Shown here: piece after piece, positions 16,259 to 25,215 of the stretch
How the letters are laid out: the number at the start of each line of letters is the position of its first letter
Numbering within the stretch: position 1 is the first letter of the stretch
Assembly: GCF_900313035.1 (NCBI RefSeq)
Contig: NZ_OMPS01000004.1
Location: 214,099-278,098 of the forward strand
Length of the DNA stretch: 64,000 bases
From: Ruegeria sp. EL01
GTDB taxonomy: Bacteria; Pseudomonadota; Alphaproteobacteria; Rhodobacterales; Rhodobacteraceae
Direction: 5' to 3'
The notes under the pieces: generated by a model
Database searches by the model: none
Seen by the model: only the letters and a program-made list of their open reading frames with translations
Told to the model about the DNA's origin: nothing
Position numbers and translations under genes: made by a program

Positions 16259-17674
16259 ATGACCCTGACCAATTTTCGTGCGGAAATCCAATCCACCACT
16301 CACAATTCCAATCTGCGCGATGGGCTGATCGGAGAGAATGTCCTGATCCCGGGTCTGCATGGGGACGTGCCGCTTGTATATGCGGACTACGTCGCCTCGG
16401 GGCGCGCATTGCGGCAGGTTGAAGATTTCGTAACCACGCATGTGTTGCCGTTTTATGCCAATAGTCACACCGAGGCCTCCTACTGTGGCTCCTACATGAC
16501 GCGGCTTCGGCGCGAGGCGCGCGCAGAGATAGCCCGTATTGTTGGCGCGAAGGAAGAAGATGCGGTGATTTTTGCCGGATCTGGTGCCACTGCTGGGCTC
16601 AACCGGTTGGTCAGTCTTCTGGGAGTGGAAGAGGCTGACCAGCCGGTTGTTTTGATCGGCCCTTACGAACATCACTCGAACATCCTGCCATGGCGCGAAA
16701 GCAAGGCGCAGGTGATCGAAATCCCTGAGGGGCGCGACGGAGGTATAGACCTGCAAGCGCTAGAGGATGCCCTGATTGCTAACTCAGACGCGGATCTGGT
16801 CATAGGGTCGTTTTCGGCCGCATCGAACGTGACCGGCATCATCACCGATCCTGATCCGGTAACACGATTGCTGAAAGCGCATGGCGCGTTGGCCGTCTGG
16901 GACTATGCCGGTGGCGGTCCGTATTTGCCAATGGATATGGGGTCAGAGGACGCCCGTAAGGATGCTATCGTGGTTTCTCCGCACAAGTTTCCGGGCGGGC
17001 CGGGGGCATCCGGTGTGTTGATCCTCAACCAGTCAGCCGTTCAGCGCAAATGCCCCAGTTGGCCAGGCGGTGGAACCGTTAGCTTTGTCTCGCCCTGGCG
17101 GCACGACTACAGCGAGGATCTGTCTACGCGGGAAGAAGCCGGAACCCCCAATGTCATTGGCGATATCCGTGCAGCACTCGCCTTTATCGTCAAGGATGTG
17201 GTTGGCACGGACGAGATCGCAAGACGCGAGGCTTTGTACAACCGCATGGCGCTGGATGGATGGAAGGACAATTCCAACCTGACATTGCTGGGAACAGATA
17301 ACCCGCATCGTCTGCCGATTTATTCTTTCCTTGTCCGTAACAATGCCGGGCAGCCGGTGCACCAACAGCTGTTCACCCGGATGCTCAGTGATATCTATGG
17401 GATTCAGGCACGTGGCGGTTGCGCCTGCGCGGGACCATACGCGCACCGGCTTTTGGACATTGATCAGGCGACCTCGGAAAGATTGCACGCAGAATTGTCG
17501 GCGGGGGAAGAGATGAAAAAACCCGGTTGGGTGCGGCTGAACTTCTCGTATCTGATGAGCGAGAAAACGGTCCAATTCATCATCGATAGTGTCAATGAAC
17601 TGTCCCACCGGACCGAAGACTTCGTGCCGCACTACAATGCTGATCCGGCGACCGCACGCTTCAAGGCCGCCTGA
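16259..17674 (+). CDS. aminotransferase class V-fold PLP enzyme (cysteine desulfurase/selenocysteine lyase-like)
   Basis: PLP enzyme of 471 residues. The cofactor Lys is in V-S-P-H-K-F-P-G-G-P-G (about residue 245), after W-D-Y-A-G-G. A Cys-rich loop R-G-G-C-A-C-A-G-P-Y near residue 388 lies where SufS/NifS enzymes have their active Cys. The A-D-Y-V-A-S-G-R-A-L opening differs from housekeeping IscS. No suf or isc genes are adjacent; the neighbour is a divergent Lrp regulator, which suggests inducible sulfur amino acid metabolism. ATG at 16259, after TAAGGAG. Confidence 0.82.
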   Translation: MTLTNFRAEIQSTTHNSNLRDGLIGENVLIPGLHGDVPLVYADYVASGRALRQVEDFVTTHVLPFYANSHTEASYCGSYMTRLRREARAEIARIVGAKEEDAVIFAGSGATAGLNRLVSLLGVEEADQPVVLIGPYEHHSNILPWRESKAQVIEIPEGRDGGIDLQALEDALIANSDADLVIGSFSAASNVTGIITDPDPVTRLLKAHGALAVWDYAGGGPYLPMDMGSEDARKDAIVVSPHKFPGGPGASGVLILNQSAVQRKCPSWPGGGTVSFVSPWRHDYSEDLSTREEAGTPNVIGDIRAALAFIVKDVVGTDEIARREALYNRMALDGWKDNSNLTLLGTDNPHRLPIYSFLVRNNAGQPVHQQLFTRMLSDIYGIQARGGCACAGPYAHRLLDIDQATSERLHAELSAGEEMKKPGWVRLNFSYLMSEKTVQFIIDSVNELSHRTEDFVPHYNADPATARFKAA

Positions 17675-17710
17675 CGGAATTGCCGCTTTTCTCAACGCCT
17701 TGAGACAGGT

Positions 17711-17741
17711 ATGAGGGGCTCAATCAACCGGAGCCTCTCAT
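17711..17741 (+). promoter_or_regulatory. stem-loop covering the hisC ribosome site and start codon
   Basis: ATGAGGGGCTC (17711-17721) pairs with GAGCCTCTCAT (17731-17741) over 11 bp with a single G-U wobble and a 9-base loop. The 3' arm contains most of the likely ribosome site GGAG (17730-17733) and the first two bases of the hisC ATG at 17740. Folded RNA would hide the start, so translational control of hisC is inferred. Confidence 0.6.
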
Positions 17742-18825
17742 GACCCAAATCATCCCTCAACCCGGCATTATGGACATCGCGCTGTATCAAGGCGGCCAGT
17801 CGCATGTTGCGGGCGTCGAGAATGTGATCAAGCTGAGTTCTAACGAAAACCCGTTTGGTCCCAGCCCCAAGGCGATTGAAGCAGTTCGCGACAGTGCGGC
17901 CGAGCTGCATCGCTATCCCAACACAGACCACGCCAGCCTGCGTGCGGCCATAGGGGACGTGCACGGGCTGGATCCGGCACAGATTATCTGTGGTGTCGGC
18001 AGTGACGAAGTGCTGCAATTCGTGGCCCAGGCCTACGCCGGGCCGGGGGATGAGGTCATCTATACCGAACACGGGTTTTCGATGTACCCAATCATCGCAC
18101 GTATGGCCAGTGCCACGCCCGTTATGGTGGCCGAGCGCGACCGAAAGGTCGATGTTGATGCCATTCTGGATGCAGTGACGCCGCAGACGAAAATCGTCTT
18201 TGTGACAAACCCCGGCAATCCGACCTCGACCATGATTTCCGAGGCAGAGTTGCAGCGTCTGGCCGAAGGTTTGCCAGCGCAGTGTCTGATGGTGCTGGAC
18301 GGCGCTTATGCAGAATTCGTCGACGTGTTTGATGGCGGTGCGTCTTTGGTGGACCGCTTTCAAAACGTGATCATGACGCGGACTTTTTCCAAAGTGTATG
18401 GGTTGGGAGGTATGCGGGTCGGCTGGGGATATGCGCGAAAGCCGATCATTGACGTGCTGAACCGGGTGCGCCAGCCTTTCAACCTGTCGCTGACAGCGCT
18501 TTCCGCGGCCGAAGCAGCGATTAACGACACTGAGTTTCTGGAGTTCTGCCAGTCTGAAAACGCACGCCTGCGGGTTTGGATGGCTGATGAGCTGGCGAAG
18601 ATCGGTGTGCCGTCTGATCCATCCAGCACCAATTTCATCCTCGTGCGCTTTGCCGATCAGGCCGAAGCCGAGGCTTGTGACGACTACCTCAAAACGCAGG
18701 GTTTGATCGTGCGGCGTGTTGCAGGTTACAACCTGCCAAACGCTTTGCGGATCACCGTAGGCGATGAAGAGGCCTGTCGCCGCGTTGTTGCGGCTATCAC
18801 TGCGTTCAAAGGGGGCGCTGCATGA
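17740..18825 (+). CDS. hisC: histidinol-phosphate aminotransferase
   Basis: Class I/II PLP aminotransferase of 361 residues; HisC converts imidazole-acetol phosphate and glutamate to histidinol phosphate and 2-oxoglutarate. Seen: [10 protein letters not shown] near residue 35, N-P-G-N-P-T-S-T, and the PLP Lys in [14 protein letters not shown]. No other his gene is near. It overlaps by ATGA the gene for prephenate/arogenate dehydrogenase, so it may also or mainly act as an aromatic aminotransferase in tyrosine synthesis, as HisC homologues can. The start lies in a strong hairpin. Confidence 0.92.
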   Translation: MTQIIPQPGIMDIALYQGGQSHVAGVENVIKLSSNENPFGPSPKAIEAVRDSAAELHRYPNTDHASLRAAIGDVHGLDPAQIICGVGSDEVLQFVAQAYAGPGDEVIYTEHGFSMYPIIARMASATPVMVAERDRKVDVDAILDAVTPQTKIVFVTNPGNPTSTMISEAELQRLAEGLPAQCLMVLDGAYAEFVDVFDGGASLVDRFQNVIMTRTFSKVYGLGGMRVGWGYARKPIIDVLNRVRQPFNLSLTALSAAEAAINDTEFLEFCQSENARLRVWMADELAKIGVPSDPSSTNFILVRFADQAEAEACDDYLKTQGLIVRRVAGYNLPNALRITVGDEEACRRVVAAITAFKGGAA

Positions 18826-19739
18826 GCCAGATTTATGACCGCGTGGCGCTGATTGGCTTGGGTTTGATCGCCTCGTCCATGTACTGGGCGATCAAACGCG
18901 CAGGCCTTGCGAACGAGGTCACAGGCTTTGCCCGGTCCGAGGCGACGCGGGACACCGCCCGCCGCATTGGGCTGTGCGACCGAATATGCGACACCGCGCA
19001 AGAAGCTGTCGAAGGTGCTGACCTGGTTGTTCTATGCGTTCCCGTGGGGGCGATGGCCACGGTCGCAGAAGATATCGCGCCGGTTCTGAAACCCGGAGCA
19101 ACAGTGTCAGACGTAGGCTCTGTCAAGCGTCATGTCATTCAATCTGTAGCCCCGCACATTCCCGAAGGCGTGCATTTTATCCCGGCACACCCGCTGGCGG
19201 GGACGGAGCATTCGGGTCCGGAATCCGGCTTTGCCGAATTGTTCGACAACCGCTGGAGTCTGCTGGTTCCGGTCGAAGGATCCGACCCGGACGCCATCGC
19301 CCGGTTGCGCGCGTTTTGGGAAGGCTTGGGATCTAACGTCGATGAGATGGACGCAGACCATCATGATCTGGTTTTGGCCGTGACCTCTCATGCGCCCCAC
19401 TTGATTGCCTACACGATGGTGGGTGTGGCCGATGATCTGCGTCGGGTGACCGATAGCGAAGTGATCAAATACTCGGCAGCGGGTTTCCGAGATTTCACCC
19501 GCATCGCGGCCTCTGATCCGACTATGTGGCGCGATGTGTTTCTGACCAACAAGGATGCGACGCTCGAGATATTGGGACGTTTCACCGAGGAATTGTTTGC
19601 CTTGCAACGGGCCATTCGAACCGGCGACGGTGAGCAATTGTTTGACTATTTCACCCGTACCCGCGCCATTCGGCGCGGTATCATCGATGCGGGTCAGGAT
19701 ACCGATGCGCCAGATTTCGGGCGCGGAAAGGCAAGCTGA
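18822..19739 (+). CDS. tyrC: prephenate/arogenate dehydrogenase
   Basis: NAD(P)-dependent dehydrogenase for tyrosine synthesis, 305 residues. The Rossmann motif is [11 protein letters not shown] at residues 8-18. Family blocks [18 protein letters not shown] and a catalytic-type His in T-S-H-A-P-H-L follow. There is no chorismate mutase or ACT domain, so it is the single-domain TyrC/TyrA type. Choice between prephenate and arogenate cannot be made by eye. Overlaps: ATGA with hisC and TGATG with the next gene. Confidence 0.9.
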   Translation: MSQIYDRVALIGLGLIASSMYWAIKRAGLANEVTGFARSEATRDTARRIGLCDRICDTAQEAVEGADLVVLCVPVGAMATVAEDIAPVLKPGATVSDVGSVKRHVIQSVAPHIPEGVHFIPAHPLAGTEHSGPESGFAELFDNRWSLLVPVEGSDPDAIARLRAFWEGLGSNVDEMDADHHDLVLAVTSHAPHLIAYTMVGVADDLRRVTDSEVIKYSAAGFRDFTRIAASDPTMWRDVFLTNKDATLEILGRFTEELFALQRAIRTGDGEQLFDYFTRTRAIRRGIIDAGQDTDAPDFGRGKAS

Positions 19740-20599
19740 TGAGAGTTTGGGGGGGAAGACTACTAATCGGATTCGCGGCCATCTGGGCCTCAGCGTCTCA
19801 GGCACTGCCTCCGGAGCAATCCTTGGTACCCGTCGCGCGCCCGGCGGTCTATACAGGCGGTGCGTCGATTGTGCCCGCTGCCGTTCAGAGCGCGTCGGTG
19901 CAATTGGCTGCCATACCCAATTTGCGGCCTGAATTGCGGCCAGCGTCACCCCAAGTATCAGCCTTTGCAGCACGACCTTCGGACCTGCCCTTGCTGGCGC
20001 CCGACATATCGTTGATGCCGTACATGCGCCCCAAGTCGCTGGAACAGGATGTGCTGTTCAAGAAACGAAAATTGCGTAAGAGCTCGGTCTGTGGAGACAT
20101 CGCAATTCAAGGCAAAGCTGTTGGAAGAGTTCCGGGGAAAATCAAGGCATGCGGGGTTAAGGACGCGGTTCAGATCACCTCGATCTCGGGCGTGAAGCTT
20201 AGCCGCCCCTCGACAATGGATTGTGGAACGGCAATTGCCCTGAACAAGTGGGTAGATAAGTCCGTCAAACCAACCTTCAAGCGGCGCGGACCGGTTGTAC
20301 AGTTGCAGGTGGCTGCACATTATGCGTGCCGCACCCGCAACAATCGCAAAGGGGCCCGCATTTCCGAGCATGGCAAAGGGCGGGCCATAGATATCTCGGG
20401 CTTTGTGATGGCGGACGGTGAAGTGGTGACCGTCTTTGAGGGGTGGCGTAAGAATCCATCCCAAAAGCAACTCAAGAAGATCTGGCGCGGCGCGTGCGGA
20501 CCCTTCGGCACTGTGCTGGGGCCGAACTCAGATCACTTCCACCGTGACCACTTCCATCTGGACACGGCACGGTATCGCAGCGGCCCTTACTGCCGCTAA
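19739..20599 (+). CDS. extensin-like (PF06904-type) secreted protein
   Basis: 286 residues with a signal peptide (hydrophobic core at about 7-20, cleavage near A-S-Q-A-L-P), then a Pro/Ala-rich linker to about residue 105. The extensin-like C-terminal domain follows with C-G-D-I-A, four more Cys, S-E-H-G-K-G-R-A-I-D-I-S and H-F-H-R-D-H-F-H-L-D. The His/Asp pattern resembles LAS-type zinc peptidases that trim peptidoglycan peptides, so a periplasmic wall role is inferred. It is translationally coupled to tyrC and overlaps the convergent DUF2125 gene by four bases. Confidence 0.85.
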   Translation: MRVWGGRLLIGFAAIWASASQALPPEQSLVPVARPAVYTGGASIVPAAVQSASVQLAAIPNLRPELRPASPQVSAFAARPSDLPLLAPDISLMPYMRPKSLEQDVLFKKRKLRKSSVCGDIAIQGKAVGRVPGKIKACGVKDAVQITSISGVKLSRPSTMDCGTAIALNKWVDKSVKPTFKRRGPVVQLQVAAHYACRTRNNRKGARISEHGKGRAIDISGFVMADGEVVTVFEGWRKNPSQKQLKKIWRGACGPFGTVLGPNSDHFHRDHFHLDTARYRSGPYCR

Positions 20600-21603
20600 C
20601 GCAGGATCAGGCGGGGGGCAGGCCCAAGAGGCAGCGGCCCCAACGCCACGAATCCATCGCGAAAGTTCAGCTGCAAATCCAGCGCATTGGGGTTGCCCCC
20701 CAAACCGGCCAGAAAATTCAGGGCACGCGTCACCGGGTCGACGGCCTGATCGGGCAGGGCGCCTGCGGCATTTGCCATTGCGATCATATCTCGCCAGTTT
20801 TCTGCTTTGACCGCAATCTCGCCGGTTGGGATGCCTTGGGTGTCGACATCAAGCTCTCCCGCCGCAAACAACCTCAACTCGCCCCACTTGATTTCAGCCA
20901 GGTTCAAGTTGATTTGCGTCGGCTGAGGGCGACTCTGCTCCAACGCGGATCGGTCCCACGGTTTGTCAAACGTCGCAACCATATCCAGCTCGAGCGTATC
21001 GAACGCTTGCGGCAGCGATGTGGCTGATTTCATCAGGTTGCGCAAATCGTCTCCGGGTGTGAAGCCATCCACACGCCCCGAAATCATATAGGCTTCGGGA
21101 ACGGACGTTTGTTCCATGATCAGCCCGAGTGTGCTTCCGGCTGCCAGCGTTTCTGTGTCGTCGGTGATCATCCAGGGTCCCGCTGTCAGGGCCATTTTCT
21201 CAAGCATCAAGGCAACGCCGGGCTGCAATTGCAGTTCTGCCTGAAGTGCATCGGCCTGAATGGTCGAGGTTTGATCGTAGTAGGACAGGCGTTGGGGGGT
21301 TTCGGCAAAGCGCAGTACCTGACGACCCGGCCAGATTGCTGGGCTTTGAAATTCGATCCAATCCGCGCTCCAGGCGGTGCCGTTCACCGGGTCCGCCAGC
21401 GCAGGATTGCTCAACCGGGTCAAATGATGCGCGGGGTATCCGGCGGTGGCGGCATCCGAGAAATCGGCTTGCCAACCCAGTTCCTGCTGCTGGTCGAACC
21501 AGCGTGTGATCGCATTGCGCAGGCCATAGCCGGCGACGAACCAGTAGGCGCTCCATGCGATGGCTACAAAAATGATCACTCGTATCAGACGGCGCATGAG
21601 CAT
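20596..21603 (-). CDS. DUF2125 domain-containing protein
   Basis: 335 residues with one N-terminal membrane anchor (about residues 8-25: I-I-F-V-A-I-A-W-S-A-Y-W-F). The remainder is periplasmic and beta-rich, without Cys or obvious catalytic motifs. The W-x-A-D-F-x-D-A-x-x-A-G-Y-P region after residue 40 fits DUF2125 as I know it. The function of the family is unknown; its plan resembles large periplasmic bridge or AsmA-like proteins, but that is speculation. Confidence 0.8.
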   Translation of the reverse strand: MLMRRLIRVIIFVAIAWSAYWFVAGYGLRNAITRWFDQQQELGWQADFSDAATAGYPAHHLTRLSNPALADPVNGTAWSADWIEFQSPAIWPGRQVLRFAETPQRLSYYDQTSTIQADALQAELQLQPGVALMLEKMALTAGPWMITDDTETLAAGSTLGLIMEQTSVPEAYMISGRVDGFTPGDDLRNLMKSATSLPQAFDTLELDMVATFDKPWDRSALEQSRPQPTQINLNLAEIKWGELRLFAAGELDVDTQGIPTGEIAVKAENWRDMIAMANAAGALPDQAVDPVTRALNFLAGLGGNPNALDLQLNFRDGFVALGPLPLGPAPRLILR

Positions 21604-21664
21604 TGGCCCTTTTTCCTGCCTTGGATTTGATGTTTATAGGCCCAAACGGGCAAGGACCAGTGTA

Positions 21665-22195
21665 ATGACGATGTGGGTTTTCGGTTATGGATCGCTGCTG
21701 TGGAATCCGGGCTTTCCGGTGGCCCGCAGCGAACACGCGACATTGCACGGCTATGCGCGGTCGTTCTGCATGAGCTCGATCCACCACCGCGGGACCGAAG
21801 AAAATCCGGGCCTTGTCTTGGCGCTGGATGAACAAGCCAGTGCCCATTGCAAAGGGCTGGCTTTGGCGGTGGAAGCCGGACATGAAGACCGTACGTTGCA
21901 CGAACTGCGTGAACGGGAATTGATCTCGTCGGCCTATGTTGAACGCATGCTGGATGTCCACATGGACAATGGTGAGGCTGTCAACGCCGTGACATATGTG
22001 ATCGACGGCGACCATGTGCAGTATTGCGGCGGTATGCCCTTAGAGGATCAGGCCCAGATCATTGCCCATGCCGTTGGCGGGCGCGGCCCGAACACCGAAT
22101 ATCTGTACAATACAGCAGAACATCTAACCGAGATCGGCTTACGCGATCCGGATCTTGAGTGGTTGTCGCAACGGGTGCGCAACCTTACCGCATAA
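21665..22195 (+). CDS. chaC: gamma-glutamylcyclotransferase, ChaC type
   Basis: 176 residues from the ATG at 21665 (an alternative ATG is at 21671). The opening W-V-F-G-Y-G-S-L-L-W is the ChaC substrate-loop motif, and a conserved Glu lies in the following R-E-R-E-L region. ChaC enzymes degrade glutathione to 5-oxoproline and Cys-Gly in the cytoplasm. The gene lies 69 bases before the MotA/TolQ-like gene in the same direction and may be co-transcribed with it. No functional link is known to me. Confidence 0.9.
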   Translation: MTMWVFGYGSLLWNPGFPVARSEHATLHGYARSFCMSSIHHRGTEENPGLVLALDEQASAHCKGLALAVEAGHEDRTLHELRERELISSAYVERMLDVHMDNGEAVNAVTYVIDGDHVQYCGGMPLEDQAQIIAHAVGGRGPNTEYLYNTAEHLTEIGLRDPDLEWLSQRVRNLTA

Positions 22196-22264
22196 ACTCT
22201 TGGCGTCATCGGCGTAATTTCGCTAGATTCGGCCCAGAGCAGGCAAATACCGGGAACAACGCGC

Positions 22265-23443
22265 ATGGCGCAGGCACATCAGGGCGCGAGACCCCATTTC
22301 TCGCATCCCATTCGACAGATTGTGATGATGTTGATCGCAATCGGCCTTGCGGGGCTGGGGATATTCACGGCGCTGCCTTACGTGCTGCCGGTGTTTTTCG
22401 CAAACCCGTATTTGAACGGGTTTATTCTACTGGTCTTTGTCATCGGCGTGTTCGCCTGTTTCTATCAGGTCACGCAGCTTATTGGCTCGGTCCGCTGGAT
22501 CGAAGCGTTCGTTGGCGGGGTTGTTCGTGAAGACGCCCGCACGCCGCAGTTATTGGCACCGCTGGCGTCGCTTTTGCGGGAACGGGGCGCGCGGTCCCAG
22601 ATCAGTTCAACATCGACACGGTCGATCCTTGATTCCGTGGCCGAGCGGGTCGAAGAAGAACGCGAGATCACGCGCTATATCACCAATGTCCTGATCTATC
22701 TGGGTCTTTTGGGTACGTTCTTTGGTCTGGCCACGACGGTGCCGGCCATTGTCGACACCATCCGCAGCCTCAACCCGCAAGAGGGCGAAGAAGGGCTGGC
22801 TGTATTCAACCGCCTGATGACCGGACTTGAGGCGCAGTTGCAGGGCATGGGCGTCGCCTTTGGCTCGTCTTTGCTGGGTCTGGCCGGATCCCTGATCGTC
22901 GGCCTTCTGGAGGTGTTTGCAGGGCACGGCCAAAACCGTTTCTATCGAGAGCTGGAAGAATGGCTGTCTGGCATCACCCGCGTCGGCTTTGCTTCCGGCG
23001 AGGATGGCGGTGCCGAGATTGCTGTGCTGACGCCTGTTCTTGATGCGATGTCTGAACAGATGGATGCTTTGCAGTCCATGTTTGTTTCCCAGGAAACTGA
23101 GCGGGCGGACGTTTCGGCAAAGCTGAGCCAGTTGGTCGATGTGATTGGTGATATGAACCTGCGTCAAGCAGACAGCGAAGGCGTGACTGCAGCGCTGGAA
23201 CGGATTGCGCTGGGCCAGGACGCGTTGTTGGATCATCTGCGCGATCACGGGTCTGGCGAAGGGATCGATGCCGAAAGCCGCATGCGCTTGCGGTCCATGG
23301 ATGTTCAGTTGCTGCGCATTCTGGAAGAGATTTCCGCCGGACGGCAGGAAAGCATGAACGAGTTGCGCAAGGATCTCGAACTGTTGGTCAAGGCGATGAC
23401 CCTGCCGCGCGGCGCGGTGCGCACCGTACCGGACGGGGAATAG
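22265..23443 (+). CDS. MotA/TolQ/ExbB-like membrane protein with long C-terminal tail
   Basis: 392 residues. Predicted membrane helices lie at about 18-45, 50-73, 140-163 and 195-222, with the last two carrying the G-L-L-G-T-F-F-G-L and G-V-A-F-G-S-S-L-L-G-L-A-G-S patterns of MotA/ExbB proton-channel proteins. Residues 230-392 are helical and coiled-coil-like. It is longer than ExbB/TolQ (about 230-245) and lacks tol or ton neighbours. Its stop is three bases before an OmpA/MotB-like gene start. The two probably form an ion-driven stator-like complex of unknown task. Confidence 0.85.
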   Translation: MAQAHQGARPHFSHPIRQIVMMLIAIGLAGLGIFTALPYVLPVFFANPYLNGFILLVFVIGVFACFYQVTQLIGSVRWIEAFVGGVVREDARTPQLLAPLASLLRERGARSQISSTSTRSILDSVAERVEEEREITRYITNVLIYLGLLGTFFGLATTVPAIVDTIRSLNPQEGEEGLAVFNRLMTGLEAQLQGMGVAFGSSLLGLAGSLIVGLLEVFAGHGQNRFYRELEEWLSGITRVGFASGEDGGAEIAVLTPVLDAMSEQMDALQSMFVSQETERADVSAKLSQLVDVIGDMNLRQADSEGVTAALERIALGQDALLDHLRDHGSGEGIDAESRMRLRSMDVQLLRILEEISAGRQESMNELRKDLELLVKAMTLPRGAVRTVPDGE

Positions 23444-23446
23444 CCC

Positions 23447-25189
23447 ATGGCGCTGTCCCGCCGCACCGGCCAACGATTCCAAGGCTCTATCTGGCCCGGC
23501 TTTGTGGATGCGATGACGGGTTTGCTGATGGTGCTGATCTTTGTGCTGACCATCTTCATGGTGGTTCAGTTTGTTCTGCGCGAAACCATCTCGGGGCAAG
23601 AAGATGAATTGACTGCCCTGGCAGATGAAGTGGCCGCGCTGGCCGGTGCCCTTGGTCTGGAAGAACGGGAAAACAGCCGATTGGAAGCCCGGCTTGGGGC
23701 GCTCACCGCGACCTTGTCGCAGGCCGAAGGTGATCTGGTGCAGGCGCAGTCTTTGATCGCATCATTGACGACCGAGCGGGACCGGCAAGCGGCAGCATTG
23801 GATCAGGCGCAGACCCGTATTACTGATTTCGAAGCGCAGGTTGCTGCCCTGTTGTCTGATCAGGAACGGGCGCTGGGCGATATTGCCGCGCTGGAAAGCC
23901 AGCGCGAACAATTGCTGAGCGAACAGGACGCACTGAACCTTGCGCTTGCACAAAGCCGGAACGAGATTGACGCACAGGCTGAAGCCGCGCGTCTGGCTGC
24001 AGCGCGACGCGAGGCATTGGAAGCACTGATCGCTGATCTGGAGCAATCCGAAGCAGAGCGTGTTGCCCAGATTACCGAACTGGAACAGGACCTCAGCGAC
24101 GAAGAAGCGGCCCGGTTGGCGGAAGCTGCTGCTGCGGAAAACCTGCGCAATCGATTGCAGAACGCAGATGCAGAGTTGACGGCCATGACCCTTGCGCTTG
24201 AGGCGCAGCGCAAAGAGGCCGAGGACACCCTGACCTTGTTGGCTGCAGCGCAGGCTGCCAGAGCTGACCTCGAACGCCAGTTTGGAGAGTTGAACAATCA
24301 GGAGCTGCAGGCGCAACTGGAAGCCGCACTTGCGGCTCGGACGCAGGCACAGGTCGACGCGGACGCGCAAAGATCACTGGCAGATCAACGAGAGGCTTTG
24401 TTGGCCGTCGCGCGTGAAGCAATTTCGGCAGAGAAGACGATTTCTGCCAAAGCGCAACGCGAGGCTGCCTTGTTGAACCAGCAAATCGCCGCCTTGCGCG
24501 GGCAATTGGGGTCATTGCAGGCCCTGCTGGACGATTTTAAAGACCGTAACGCAGCCTCGGAAGTTCAAATTCAGACATTGGGTCAAGATCTCAACGCGGC
24601 ATTGGCGCGGGCCGCGTCCGAAGAGCGCCGTCGTCGATTGTTAGAAGAGGCCGAGCGTCTTCGACTTGAGGCGGAAGCGAAATCTCTTGCCGGTGAAAAT
24701 CAGGAGCTGACGGCGCAGGCCGCAGATCTTGAACGCTACCGGTCCGAGTTTTTCGGCAGGCTGCGCGATGTTTTGGGCAATCAGGAAGGCGTCCGGATCG
24801 AAGGGGACAGGTTTGTCTTTTCCTCGGAGGTTCTGTTCGATACCGGCTCGGCGGTTCTGTCAACGGAAGGGCGTCAGGAAGTGGCCAAAGTGGCCAATAT
24901 CCTGCGCAGTGTCGCAGCTGACATTCCATCCGGCCTGAACTGGGTCATTCGGGTCGATGGCCATACGGACAACGTACCTTTGAGCGGTGGGGGTCGGTAC
25001 CGTGACAATTGGGAGCTCAGCCAGGGTCGCGCCTTGTCCGTGGTGCGCTACATGGTCGATGCGCTGGGCATCCCGCCGAACCGATTGGCCGCCAACGGGT
25101 TTGGTGAGTTCCAACCCGTCAATCCGGCCAACACGCCCGAAGCACGAGCGCAGAACCGTCGGATCGAGCTGAAGCTCACCGAACGATGA
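23447..25189 (+). CDS. MotB/OmpA-like protein: membrane anchor, long coiled coil, peptidoglycan-binding domain
   Basis: 580 residues. A single membrane helix at about 18-44 begins G-F-V-D-A-M-T-G-L-L, placing Asp21 where MotB-type stators have the ion-carrying Asp. Residues about 48-430 are an Ala/Glu/Gln/Leu-rich coiled coil. The C-terminal OmpA domain has V-L-F-D-T-G-S-A-V-L, D-G-H-T-D-N-V-P and a final N-R-R-I-E-L. The coiled coil could span tens of nanometres. Together with the upstream gene it resembles MotAB and the ZorAB pair of Zorya defence, but no defence genes are adjacent. Confidence 0.88.
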   Translation: MALSRRTGQRFQGSIWPGFVDAMTGLLMVLIFVLTIFMVVQFVLRETISGQEDELTALADEVAALAGALGLEERENSRLEARLGALTATLSQAEGDLVQAQSLIASLTTERDRQAAALDQAQTRITDFEAQVAALLSDQERALGDIAALESQREQLLSEQDALNLALAQSRNEIDAQAEAARLAAARREALEALIADLEQSEAERVAQITELEQDLSDEEAARLAEAAAAENLRNRLQNADAELTAMTLALEAQRKEAEDTLTLLAAAQAARADLERQFGELNNQELQAQLEAALAARTQAQVDADAQRSLADQREALLAVAREAISAEKTISAKAQREAALLNQQIAALRGQLGSLQALLDDFKDRNAASEVQIQTLGQDLNAALARAASEERRRRLLEEAERLRLEAEAKSLAGENQELTAQAADLERYRSEFFGRLRDVLGNQEGVRIEGDRFVFSSEVLFDTGSAVLSTEGRQEVAKVANILRSVAADIPSGLNWVIRVDGHTDNVPLSGGGRYRDNWELSQGRALSVVRYMVDALGIPPNRLAANGFGEFQPVNPANTPEARAQNRRIELKLTER

Positions 25190-25215
25190 AATCGTTGGTT
25201 TTCTAAGAGTTCGGA

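Noticed and set aside
22265..25189. Zorya anti-phage system
   Set aside because: The pair resembles ZorAB in plan, but no ZorC, ZorD or ZorE type gene (helicase or nuclease) is adjacent; neighbours are ChaC and a YHYH protein.
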